Positions 34,001-45,700 of a stretch of DNA of 64,000 nt are shown piece after piece. The notes beneath the pieces are model-generated. The model did no database searches, had not been told where the DNA came from, and was given only the letters and a program-made list of their open reading frames with translations. The position numbers and the translations under genes are program-made. The DNA comes from Pieris napi (taxonomy: Eukaryota; Arthropoda; Insecta; Lepidoptera; Pieridae), in assembly GCF_905475465.1 (NCBI RefSeq), contig NC_062243.1, positions 1,136,001 through 1,200,000 of the forward strand, in the 5' to 3' direction. Numbering within the stretch: position 1 is the first letter of the stretch; every line of letters starts with the position of its first letter.

Positions 34001-35373
34001 TTAAACAGAAAAACGAACTTACTTTCAAGTAGGTATTATAAGTGCGTAATTTATACGATATTTCCAGAAATTCCACTGTATTTTACGTAAATATCAAAAA
34101 CTTCATTGTTAAGTGACACCGCCGCCCATGGACACTCTCAATGCCAAGGGCTCGCGAGTGCGTTGCCGGCCTTTATTATTTTATTTTTATTTGCTTACCG
34201 GGCTTAAACTCCTAACGATATACAAATAACAAACTACAAACTCACCGTCATTATTATCAGTTACGATCTCAGCCAATAGCCACAATTGTTGGACACGCGT
34301 GCCCAAAGCTGGACTGTGCAGGTGAAAGGGACCACTAAATATCGAGGAGGCATTCCTGAGGACACTTGCCCCTGATATTGACGTGGTTATAGTGGGGGAA
34401 GGGCCTGCAAATTATTTAAAATGATAATATTCTGCATTTTAAATAATAAAGTCTTTTATACTTAACTTTAAAAAGGAGTGTTAAGAATATCAATAGCGCA
34501 AAATCACCTGTATCATGAGCATACCCGACATACATACCCTCATTTTTACACCACACATACCGTCATATTAGGCATAACAAATGTTTGAACCTTTTAGTAA
34601 ATATTATGTATTGTCTGGCTATATTTGTCGTGTAGTTGTTTGTAATTAATAAAAATATAAACTGCGGCTTGATTGCTTGCGTATAGATGAGGGGTCTCTC
34701 TGTATCTTCTACCGCATTTACCATGGAGAATGTTCAGAGGAGTTGTTCGGTCTAATACCTTAGTTTCATTATCGGACGTCAAGGCGGAATACAAAATACT
34801 ATCCGTATCGCCTCGACGTCCGTCGTTCCACAACTGATCGTTTTCTAAGGCAGTTTTTGCCGCGCACCACCGCTATGTGGAACCAGCTGCCCACTGAAGT
34901 ATTTCCGAACCTATTCGACTTACGGTCCTTCAAGAAAAGAGCGTACCAATTCTTGAAAGGCTGGCAACGCACTTGCGAGCCTTCTAGCAATGTGAGTGTC
35001 CATGGGCGGCGGAATCACTTAACATCAGGTGAGCCTCAAAAGTTAACGATTTTTACCTGCTAATCCTATGAATACTCCAAGACCGAAACAAGCAAAAAAT
35101 GCTATAAAAACCATTACAAATTCTCCTTTGTGCATCGAATAAACCCTCATTTGAACGGACCTGAAATGGAAAAATATTAGAAAAGGTTTTTTTCTTTTAA
35201 TAAAAAAAAATGGAAAATACGTACCTCTCACACCGATCGTGATGATAAGCGGGGGCGATATATTTATTAAATTCGCTAAACAAGTCACTAAATTGTGACA
35301 ACGTATTGCGAATTTTATAATTCCATCCACCATTTGGTAAATGGTAGGAATATCCTACATTGGCCGTATCCAT
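28001..35373 (-). CDS. TMEM181: TMEM181 (GPR178-like multipass membrane protein), 12 coding exons
   Basis: Exons in transcript order: 35225-35373, 35057-35160, 34246-34404, 33509-33611, 33273-33426, 32250-32330, 31900-31999, 31054-31181, 30334-30480, 29285-29387, 28471-28695, 28001-28137. GT/AG borders and phases are consistent; total 1590 nt, 529 aa. After about 53 N-terminal residues comes a first hydrophobic helix (MHKGEFVMVFIAFFACFG), then a luminal/extracellular beta-rich domain with a Cys pair (LKCKKQIC), then about seven further helices starting in METWFRFIFLLTTFTVA. Signature blocks of the family are present: DWAIEQKWLSILLP, DPIYPLRLV, LYHGLRQ, LRNMPFF and the C-terminal SMINDSDEDVIYGSDEE. 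The human protein has been described as a GPCR-like or Wntless-related membrane protein; its molecular function is poorly known. Introns contain a minisatellite, SINEs and several TIR elements. Confidence 0.94.
28790..29115 (-). mobile_element. Composite repeat containing a reversed LINE tail
   Basis: In TMEM181 intron 10. Contains the 'gaggctcacctgatgttaag' reverse tail of the SFKKRAY LINE (28918-29010). Its flanks (28790-28917 and 29018-29115) are similar to 51410-51461 plus 52392-52610, where a mariner derivative interrupts the copy. This copy therefore serves as the empty site. Confidence 0.6.
29561..29962. mobile_element. TIR element (~402 bp)
   Basis: Left end AAGGCTAAGGACTCACGAAG (continuing CGG) is exactly inverted at the right end (CCGCTTCGTGAGTCCTTAGCCTT). 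GC-rich interior with a further internal inverted stretch around 29658-29690 (GGGCGGTTAAACG / inverse). No transposase ORF. In TMEM181 intron 9. Confidence 0.8.
30004..30080 (-). mobile_element. LINE 3'-end fragment (family SFKKRAY), reversed
   Basis: 'gaggctcacccgatgttaag' followed by 'gcctcccatggacac', the reverse of the LINE tail at 35000-35040. Confidence 0.65.
30525..30795 (+). mobile_element. Dispersed repeat with internal short tandem units
   Basis: Carries three to four tandem copies of a 'cattgtcccgttacgct' unit (30550-30608), a middle with 'tatccatacaaaatagtgataattcaataaa' and an end 'aaactatcgtccgtgaaccg'. A reverse-orientation copy lies at 45610-45890. Non-coding; in TMEM181 intron 8. 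Confidence 0.7.
30798..30980. mobile_element. Fold-back pair of LINE tails
   Basis: A reversed tail (30803-30850, 'gggcaggaagttaatctgatgttaa') is followed directly by a forward tail (30900-30975, 'cttaacatcaggtgagcctc' ... 'ctgcccgttt'), so the 180-bp unit can fold on itself. Confidence 0.6.
32786..33239. repeat. Intronic minisatellite, about 12 degenerate units
   Basis: Core ctgcctaacatttaac followed by a T-rich spacer ('tatttttcgtaaacttttttt'); unit length about 28-42 bp. I count 12 cores between 32821 and 33224. In TMEM181 intron 5, immediately downstream of the 33273-33426 exon on the transcript. Confidence 0.85.
33657..33925 (-). mobile_element. SINE family A, near full length
   Basis: Reverse copy from 'tagcgct' tail to the A-box region, with a recognisable B box (reverse of GTTCGATCCCC, slightly mutated). 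In TMEM181 intron 3. Confidence 0.85.
34098..34185 (-). mobile_element. LINE 3'-end fragment (family SFKKRAY), reversed
   Basis: 'gttaagtgacaccgccgccc' then 'ctcgcgagtgcgttgccggcc', reverse of the ORF2 end and tail seen at 34960-35035. Confidence 0.65.
34685..35040 (+). mobile_element. LINE ORF2 C-terminal fragment plus 3' tail
   Basis: In TMEM181 intron 2, antisense. Plus-strand frames give GSLCIFYRIYHGECSEELF, then (after disablements) LPRTTAMWNQLPTEVFP and FDLRSFKKRAYQFLKGWQR, the usual C-terminal end of a Jockey/R1-type ORF2. It runs straight into the tail 'catgggcggcggaatcactt', which identifies all the orphan copies of that tail in the window as ends of this family. The minus-strand open frame here is a shadow. 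Confidence 0.75.
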
Positions 35374-36738
35374 TATTAATTATACTAATAAATACAACAA
35401 AAACAATTAAATGTAACTATAAAGTGACTAAAAAGCAAAACATACGCGAATTTACGCGTAATTTTCTTGGGTACGGTGTAGCGCGATGCTTGTTTACAAG
35501 CATTATTGATTTTCGCGGTAATCGGTACAAGTCATAGACGCGCCATTTTGATTGGATAGTAAAGTGACGTGGCTTTAAGACAATCACAGATTAGGGTTAT
35601 TTTTGGTAATATAAATTAGTTAGCTATATATATTACATCTATTAATTATTAAATCACTATTAAGGGATGTTAAAAAATAAAACTACCGCTGTCATAACTT
35701 TTGTCAAAATTATTGATTTTTTTTGGAACTGCAAACATTCAGTTCAAATGTCTATTATCTATGTTAGATGGAGTTTCCATTTTATACACAGGTAACTCAA
35801 TCAAACTACGAGTATAATTACTTCAAAATCATTTATTAACACAGTTTCACAACAAATAATGACCACACTTTAGCTTAGCATATAACAAATAATTAATTTA
35901 CCTAATATTTTATTGTATTTTTTTTTATAAATTAAATATATTATTTAACATTGGGTCTTGAAACAAATTATAGAGGTGTTTAAAATAAAATGAATAGCAC
36001 TTTTCGAACGATATATTATTCTCTTTATTAAAGCTCTAAGTGTGACTCTCGTATGTTTGTATGTTTTTGACATAGGAAGTCATATTAAGCGCTAAATCTC
36101 AAATCTAGTACAGTCAACTCAAATACAACAATGCCAACAAGCTATATTTTATTATATTATTAGCACGCTTTAAATTTGAGCAGTTCGTATATTTGGTTCA
36201 TCTTTATTTGGTTGAAAGGACGGCTTTGAATTGAGGTTAAAAAATTCCATCACACTACCCCTTACCATTTAGTAATTTTCTATTAGCGTGAGAATTTTCT
36301 AAATATAGATTTATTTTTATAATACATAATTGCAAGTTTTTTATCTATTTATTTTATCATCATTCTAAAAAATACGAAGAACTTGTAATATTTACAAATA
36401 AATGAATTAAATTGTGTGTATTCTGCACACATTTAAGTTCATGAGAGTAAAGAAAAGACAACGAAAAATAATAGTTTGAACACAATCGATATAAAACCTA
36501 TTTCGCTATACCTTTTCTTTACTCTGTGGCATAGACAATTTTTTTTAAATTTTATTCTTAGTCTATAACAACACAGCCTTTAATGTATTTTATAAGAAAA
36601 AGCTTGATTAAATAAGAAAAAACACTGATTAGGTTTAAAAAGAATCGTCTTACGATTTGTCCTTATCGTAAATTAAGATTAAAATTGTGAAAATACAAGG
36701 TGGGTTGCCATTTTAAATATATTAAAGAGTAAGGTTGT
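35374..36738. other. Spacer: aminopeptidase 3' UTR / TMEM181 promoter
   Basis: Tandem minus-strand genes. The TMEM181-proximal part (35400-35560) should hold its promoter and 5' UTR; the rest should hold the aminopeptidase 3' UTR. No further exon or clear repeat was seen. Confidence 0.45.
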
Positions 36739-39700
36739 CTATGTGCTGGCAGTGGTGTTATCGGAGATTTTTATTGTGATATTCTGCGACCATGGAGATT
36801 CTGTCGTTGTTACGTTTTGTGTAGAGTATTCTGAAATTAAGGTATTCAAATAAATTATTGGTGGCGCACTTTCCGGCTTTGATGGGAATACAATGTCCCA
36901 TGGCCTCGTGAAGGTTTACTTATATAAAAAATTATGAATTATTTTAATAAAATACAAAGTTCTATCAAAATATAGATAGAAACAAACTGACTTCGACTGT
37001 ATATATTTGAGAAGTAGATAAGGATGGCTATACGAGTAGAGCGAGAGAGAATCTTTTTAGAATGTAAGATTTTTGAATTATTACGTAAAATCTTTACCTT
37101 GTAAAAAATTCTCGAACCAGTTATTAATTCCTCTAGAATAAGTCTGGATCCAGTCAATCCTAAGTGTGGCAGTATCTACGATCTTTTGCAGGGTTTGAGA
37201 CATCGGCAACAATCTCTCTTTGTGCTGCATCGCGAATCTTTTTAACTATGAAATTCAATAAGATATATAGTGTATATACATATATATCAGGTATAAATGA
37301 TGGCATTTTTGGTATAGACTAGAGTAAATTGCGCGCGGTCTAGCAAAAAAATAATAGACAATAGAAGCTCTTTGGTGACAATGGACATTGCTCTTCATGA
37401 GGTGTTGTTTTTTTTAATTACCATATTCTGTGTAATGTTATACATATATGTACTACTATGTTTAACAAAATCATTTATAAAATATAGACAAACAATAAAA
37501 TCTAGGTATATATAAATTGATTACTGAAGGTAATTGTTATTAAACCAAACTAAAGCCACTTGAAGATACACATAATAAAAAAAAACATACCTTATCCAAC
37601 TCATCATTGTCAGCAATAAACCCGAACACCATGTTCAATATATTGGAGAAAGTAAACGGGTCCAATTCAGTGAACACCCTGTACACTCTGTCAAAATTGC
37701 GTATGAAGAAACTCTGAGTGAGGTGAGTTCCTTCGGGCGGATCAGCCCCCCACACTGTTGCCGAGTATTGCTTAGGGATTTCGGTTAAGCTCTTTTCTAG
37801 AAGGCTGCAAAACAAAAGTAAATAAAAGGTGTTCAAAAAATGGATGTTAATAATTTAAATCCTATCAAGAACCTTTAAAAATGCGTAAATCACAAATGAA
37901 TGAATTACTATATACTTAATAACTATTTTGATTAAAATTAGAAAAAAATGTAACATAAAAAAATAAGGTTATAATTTTTAGTTTCCAAATTAAAGGTGTA
38001 AAGCGAGATGAACTGGCAAGAATGACTGTTTTTAAAGACAAGTTATTGGTTTACAAGGTCTTGTAAGGAACTGAAATCATCAAGCCCAATTCAAACAATT
38101 TGTATGACTCAAAACTTGGCAATTAAAAAGAGTGGCAGAGAGTTCTTGCCAGTACTTCTTGCCCGCTCTACGAACCTACGAACCCCTTGACCTACGAACT
38201 TGTAGTAAATGTAATTTTTTATGAACATCTTTTCTGTTGACGTTCATAATGTACTTGGTTACCTATACGAATAATGTTATTTTGAGTTATTTGAATTATC
38301 TCGCCATGCTTCTCTTCAAATATTGAAACTATGAACGCATCCAGTAACATAACACCTGTGTACATCTGTATGTGTTGTAATAGGCAAGTATCCATTCTTC
38401 TATGCCCTGATATATGTCCAAAATATATATTTTTAATTTCATAAATTTTGATCACCCTCGAATTAATATAATCTCGGCCGATCGTCACATTTGATTCAGT
38501 TTTTTGTTTAGCATGGGTTATGCTAGACGCATTTTGAATTGTATTATATCTTTGACAATTTTATTTATTACGTACGCCTTCAATTTTATAATTTCTTAGT
38601 GCGTATTGTGAACTATTTTAAGGAAAAGTATTAGTATATTATCAGTCTAACCGCTCTTATTGTTCCCATACGAATTCCTTATCTTTACAATTGACAGCTG
38701 TGTGCCTTTCTGCTGAATATATCGAAACGTACGTACATACCATGTACTTAGAGCTTATTATTTTCAGTTAAAATTGTGTATGAACGGCTAACGGCTTAAT
38801 ATAGGTTAAACAACGTACACGTTACGAATATACAGTGACAACTCTTTATAACGAATTTCAAGGGACCGAGCATGTTTCTTCGTTATACGGAGGGAACAGA
38901 AAAAACACCAAATTTAAACAATTACAATAATTGTGCGTTTAGTAACTGAGACCAAAATTTCCTACAGGCAATGTAATCTAAGAATAATGGCACTCGTGTT
39001 AATGCAAATAACAAAGGTGAGACGGCTGTTTATGACCTCAGGTGTCTTTCTTAGAAATTACGGCACCTCAAAAGTTTAGTTTTGTAAGCTGATTATAAAA
39101 AGAATTACACTTAAGTATGTTGCTGATGTCTAAATATGAAAGTATTTCATCGTAATAGAGAATGGCTGTTGCGTTATAAAGTCTCTCTTTCTCATCAATA
39201 TATGGGTTGGGTTAAACCAAAAGTCGTTTTTGCGTTATAGAAGGCTTTTCGTTATAACGAAAACGTTATAAAGACTTTACTCTGTAAATGATAATTCTAA
39301 AATCGTATTTGAGTCCTTCCTGTTTGTAGTACAAAAATACTGTGACAAATAACTTACAAGGTGATGAGTGACTCCTGTCGAGTGCTGGGTAAATTGGTGA
39401 TGATGAGCGTCTTCACAGCCGGGTCGGTGCTGTTCTGGAACACGTCCCAGAGGAACAGGAATTCCTCACGACCGCCGTGACGTATCGCGATGTTGTACAC
39501 CAAAGATCGGAGATAACTTGGGATGCTGCAAATACATGGTAAAGTTTGGAAATTTTGGAATTTCGATTCCAAAATCAATACTTTTTAATTAACTTAAATG
39601 TTGAAGGGAGTGTTTGAGAATGATTTTCTCTTTAGGCTTTCAAGTGGGTGTTAAATTTCTTTTCTATACAGGATATTTCACAAATTTCGCGAAAATTAAG

Positions 39701-42700
39701 TCCAAACGATACAATCAAAATCTATGTCTCCAGAAGAGTCTACATCGAAATGGGTCCATGATTTCTGTGATGGCGAATGCCCATAACGCATCCAAAACTG
39801 CGTGGCTAGGTATGTTAACAATTTAAGGTAGGTATAAATTGTGATGACGTAATCGCAAATAGCAACAAAATTAAATTGGGTAATACCATGGAGGAGGCAG
39901 ACAATCAAATTTTTTTTTTGCAGCGCATCACTATGTGGAACCAGCCGGCCAGTAAAGTATTTCCGAACCAATTCGACTTAGGGTCCTTCAAGAAAAGAGC
40001 GTACCAATTCTCTCACTCAGAGCTTGGACGGCTCATTGGTCTAGTGGTTAGTACCCCTGGGTCCCGGGTTCGATCCCCGGCTGAGACAAACATCGATGTG
40101 ATGAGCATTTGGTGTTGTGATTAGGTCTTGGGTGTTTAAATATGTATTTATATGTCTATCTATCTATAATATGTATGTATATCCGTTCCGAGTACCCATA
40201 ACACAAGCTTCACCAGCTTAGCATGGGACTAGGTCAATTGGTGTGAATTGTCCAATCATATAAATCATATATATATAGAGCTCTGGCATTGATAGTGTCT
40301 ATGGGCAGCGGTATCACTTAACATCAGATGAGCCTCCTGCCCGTTTGCCCCCTGTTCTACAAAAAAACACAACTGAAGCTAGTCCATACTAGTACGTACG
40401 TATTATTCTCCGGATGTTGCATCCAATTGCGGAACTCGCTCTGCGCCCAGTTGAGGCATCGAGGCGCCTCCACCATACACTCCCAGAGAAGCAGATTCTC
40501 AATTAAGAGGGCTTCGTTATCATCAGCGGGCTTCGATAAACCGTAGTTAAGAGTTTTTAATTGTTTCTCTATCAGTAATCTTACGTAATCCTGTAAATAT
40601 TACTATGTTAAGGGACATATTCAGAAATGTATGTCCAAAATCCGTTCAGATTTGAATTTTTTTGACAAGTTTGAAGGTTACGTGAAGGGAGCGTTCAAGT
40701 ATTACATAACGAATTTTGGGAGGGGGGAGGTCCTTTTGTAAAACGTAACGATGCGGGGCGGGGATTGAATTACGCCGTACGCGTTATTGATAATATTATT
40801 TTCGACTTTCCAGTTCCTTACACCACATAATGGTAACTTTTAGGTATAAAGAGTCACAAGAAAAACGTTACGGCGCGTTACATGGGGGGGGGGGGGGGTC
40901 AATAATCTCCACGCGTGATGTAATACTTGAACGCCCACAAAGTGAAATCGACTTATGCGAGATAAAGCTAATTGGGCGCCACCAAACGGCCAATTTTGTA
41001 ATTAAAATACATATAATGAATGTTAAACACACCACGCAAATAAGAATTTGAAACTTTTTAAAGTTAAAAAAACTTGTAACTGTTCTGGAAGTTGAAATTA
41101 TTTTTTCCTCTCTTTCGTTAGTACTGGGTGGCGCAAAAGTACTGGCACTAAAGAAAATTTGTTTATTTTTTTTATATGACATTTCCTGTCATTTTGTTAT
41201 TGAAAATTGTGTAGTGAATAAGTGTAAAATACACCGAAAATAAACATGGACCGTTTTACTCCCCAAGAACGTGGAATAATCGTGTCAATGTTCTTACGGA
41301 ATAATTCATCAGTGATTCTTACCCATACGAATAAATAATTTTTGAATTATTTGAGTTTTGATAAGGCCACTTGCCCTCATTTTTATTTAATTATTACTGC
41401 AACGAAGTGTAAATAAATAATTGTAAAAAATTTCGACGAAATTTACACAAAGTTCTTTAATAATGAATTAAAAATAAAACGTTAAACATACTTGGAAATA
41501 CATATATCCGGAAGTGGTTTTCAAGTTGTACTTCAAAAACGCCATATTATCCAACAACATGTCCCAAACAATTTTCGAATCCTCCCCATTTATGACGCAG
41601 CTGGTTAGACCCAGTGCGTAGCTAAAATTCAACAGATTCGCTTTCGCCAAGTTGAACGCGTCGTCTATTAGTTGAGCTTTCGCTATGGGGTCATTAATGT
41701 TGCCAGCTTTTAGGGCTTTGCTTAGAAGTTCCCAATTCTTTTGATCGTAATTTACTCTGTAGTAACCTAAATTATAAAATTTAGTGTCATTAAAGCGATA
41801 TTAAGAAATCATAATCATTCGGGGCATGAATCACTTTTGTGTGTTAGTCTCTGATCATTATTAAGGAACATCCCAAATTGTTATCTAATAAAAATTGGAT
41901 TTAAATAATATGTTTTTAACTATAAACATTTTAATACCTTCTCGGAAGAACTACCCTCATTAATTGTTCCAAATACTTTCACCGGGTATTGAACCAATTC
42001 ATGTTATTATTACAACGTTAAATCACTTAACCAACTCGGTGGTACATTTTTTTTACTATTAATTTTTTAATACAACTACCCACATTATTTATTTATTTTT
42101 TAATTTGGTATCGACCCAAATTGTGATAAATGAATGCCAATTTGCCACGCTTAGAAAACTAAGTTCGAGTAAGCAATGTACAGTCTTGGCTCGTACACTT
42201 TGTAATATAATTATAGAAAGTTTCTGACAACTGTTCAAAATTACTTATAAAAATCCTAATTATTTTAAAATAACTTTCATACCAATAGCTCCAATATTCA
42301 CGTACAAAGCCTCCGAATCGTTCAAAGGTATTTTAGTTGTCAACGATTTATCCTTTAACCATACTTTGGGCTCGAGTGACCATTTATCGCTGGGAGTGAA
42401 CGACGAGGCGTAGGTTATGGGAATCTGCCAAATTTGCTTCTCCATAGATTTGTAGGGTTTCTTTGTACTCGTGAATAGACGCTGTAAATATAGTTACTAG
42501 TTTTAGTGTATTGACTAAATAAAGTGTTGCTTGGTTGTCTCATGCGCCTACGTCACTTGTCAGTCGTAAACCGACACCGAACGGAGCGGTTGTGTGTAAG
42601 ACGTTTGTACAGGTGTTGTGGTGTTGGTGAGCCGGAAAACACTCCAAGAAGCTAGACATTACACTAGTAATAAAAAAATAAAATAATCACGTCTTCTCCC

Positions 42701-45700
42701 CCCCCCCCCCCCTCCCCCTATATTTTATAGCGAACTAGCTAACTGTGGAATCGATTTCCGGGGTCTTCCTTGAGCGTTAATGTATTAAAACCAGTGGCGC
42801 TACAACCTAATTAGGTCTGGGCCTCACATTGTTGTACTTGTTTCATGATCATTTGTCAATGTAATAGGCAAGTCGGTGATTAGCCTCCTGTGCCTGACAC
42901 ACGCCGTCGACTTTTTGGGTCTAAGGCAAGTCGGTTTCCTCACAATGTTTTCCTTCACCGTTCGAGCGGATGTTAAATGCAACATAGACAAAAAGTCCAT
43001 TGACCAAAGCCAGGAACGAACCTTCGACCTCAGGGATGAGAGTCGCACGCTTAAGCCACTAGATCAACATTGCACTGTAATATGTATTATTTTAACATAA
43101 AGATAAAAATGTTAACAGTCGGCCTTCAAACATATGTTTAATCTTACCTGTTCAAACAAAACTTGTCCGTTAGTATAGTCCCGTCTTACGAGTAAAACCG
43201 GATATCCGGCTTGTCTTGTCCACGAGTTCATGAATTTAACCAACGAGACGTCTTTCAAAAATTCATCATTCACTGTCGCCTCGGACATGGCTTGCCATAG
43301 ATCGTTTTCTTCTGCGTTTTGGTATTGCCTGATAATACATTTTCAATATCCATTTAATACTAACATTTAATACCAACTAATACTATTTCCGTTTTTACAT
43401 TTATTTTTTTTGACGATCATAAGTGTACAATATGATTAAATGATTTTTGACGTTGAATATTGATAGATTTATTAGAAATGGTTCAGCAATTTGAATGAGA
43501 AAACTAATATAAATTACTTAAATGTCGCCAGTTACCAACCATTCGAATTAGTGTGCACGTTAGTCTTAAGTGCTAAACAGTGGTAAATGGAAAAATAGAA
43601 CACAAGAACAGTCTTCCCCTTAATAGAGACTCTAAGTCAGTGTTTCCCAACGTGGGGCCCACGCCCCATAGGGGGCAAATCTATTGTTAAGCGGGGCTAT
43701 TCAAAAATTTAAAAATTTATTTGGAATTTGAATTTCACTCATTCAATGTTATACGTATATATATAATTTTTGGTATATGTAGGATTACGAAATAAATAAA
43801 TAAAACTTATCGTAAAATTCATAAGCCAATATTAATTTACGATTAAATTTAGTCGGTTGACCTTCGAAGAATCGAAATACAAGCAAAACAATATTATTTC
43901 CCCATCGCAAACTCTAATTGGCTATTGATATGAGCACAGTTATGAACGTTCTCATCTCATTTTCACAAGTGTATATCCTTTTTCTAACATATTTTCATAC
44001 GATTGCCTCCAGAATGGAGGAGGTGGTGATGAAAGCAAGCAATTGTCCGAAGGTGGCACAAGACAGATAACTGGATGATTCACTTCGGAAGCCAAGAGAC
44101 ACTGTTTGGGTCGCAGAGCCAGTGGAGTTTGATTGTCCTCATTTTAACATGTGTTGTCCTCATATTAACATAACGTGTGATGTTTGAGAGTAAAAAGTTA
44201 AAGGGATACTCTTCTTTAATAAAATCCCAGAGGCTCTTTTATCTCTGCCTCTTAATAAATGTAAGAAATGTATTAAAGAAAAGATGTGTAAAAAAGCTTA
44301 CTATAAAGTCAACGATTATCTAGTTGATAAAAGGGCCTGGGACTTGTGCTAGACAGGCTACTTCTGATTAATTTGCGATATTTGTTTTAAAATAAGTGTT
44401 GTTTGATGATTTGCTATTTTAAAAGAGTACCGAGAGTTCTTTACGCCGGTTTTTTCTCTCGGTCTACACCCTCTGTCTTGTCCGATGAGTAGGGATTAAT
44501 AATTGTATCTTATGTTCCATAATAAACATATTTTTATTTAAAAAAAAAGTTCTCTTAGTATACATTTCATATGTCAATAATGTATTACATTTGAATTCCA
44601 ATAAACGATACCCATGCACATGAATGGTATAATTACTTACCATTTCTCCAAATAAATGGCCAACCCCTTCAAGAACAACTCTTGCGATATCGTATGATTC
44701 AGCATTCGTATGAGATTAGCTCCCTTCGCGTACGATATTTCGTCGAACTTCTGCGATATCTCCGACGCGTCAATAACTTGTCTTGATACGGGTGACGTGT
44801 TTTTAAGCGAATCCGTTCGGAGGAGGCTCATTTTGTCTCTGGTAAATGATAGGAGCATTTCCCATTCTGGTTCAATCTGGAAATACACGTAATGAAAGCG
44901 AAAATTTCTATATTACAAAACTGTTTGGTAATGTGTAATACCAAGGGCCAGAACCAAAAAATGCTGCAAAAACGGGAATAAATATTCGCAACATTTTTTA
45001 AACATTTAACCACCTTCCTCTTGAAAGCATTACCAATTCTTAAAAGGCCGGCAACGCACTCGCGAGCCCTATGGCATTGAGTGTCCATGGGGAGCGGTAT
45101 CACTTAACATGTGAGCCTCCTGCCCGTTTGCCCCTGTTCTATATTTTGTAACTTCTGGGTAGGTTTATATTTTGTACGATAGTACAAACCCTGTTTATTT
45201 ATTTGCTAAAATAGTAAAAATCTCCTCGTCTTACATGGTTAACGCCAACATACTCGATATACGTAGCAAATCCCTCGTTCAGCCACAGATCAGTCCACCA
45301 CTTCATGGTGACGAGATTCCCGAACCACTGATGAGCCAACTCGTGTGAGACATCAATGGCCACTCCCCGTTTCTCACCCGGCATACCTTCCTTTTCGTCG
45401 AATAAGAGGGTTGTCTCTCTATAACGAGGAATTTTACCTAATTTTAACAGAAAAGCACTTTGGATGCGGCAAATGTCAAGTGAATTCGCATTCGAAGGCC
45501 GAGCGCGTCACTCGCTAGTACGATGAAAAAAAACATCGCTAAGAAGCCTTAGAATCATAATTTGACATGTGTCAGGCGCAGAAGGCTGATCACCTCCTTG
45601 CCTATTAACAAAATAATAATTGTCTGTAAAGTCGGTTTACGGACGATAGTTTAACGTGAAACCTCATAACAATTGATGAAATGGTTGCATACTATTATGA

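Noticed and set aside
34594..34833. Minus-strand 79-codon frame
   Set aside because: Antisense shadow of the LINE ORF2 fragment read on the plus strand.
40026..40095. Possible genuine tRNA gene (intact-looking A and B boxes)
   Set aside because: The 3' half does not close into a plausible acceptor stem and the sequence continues into a SINE body; treated as the head of a SINE.
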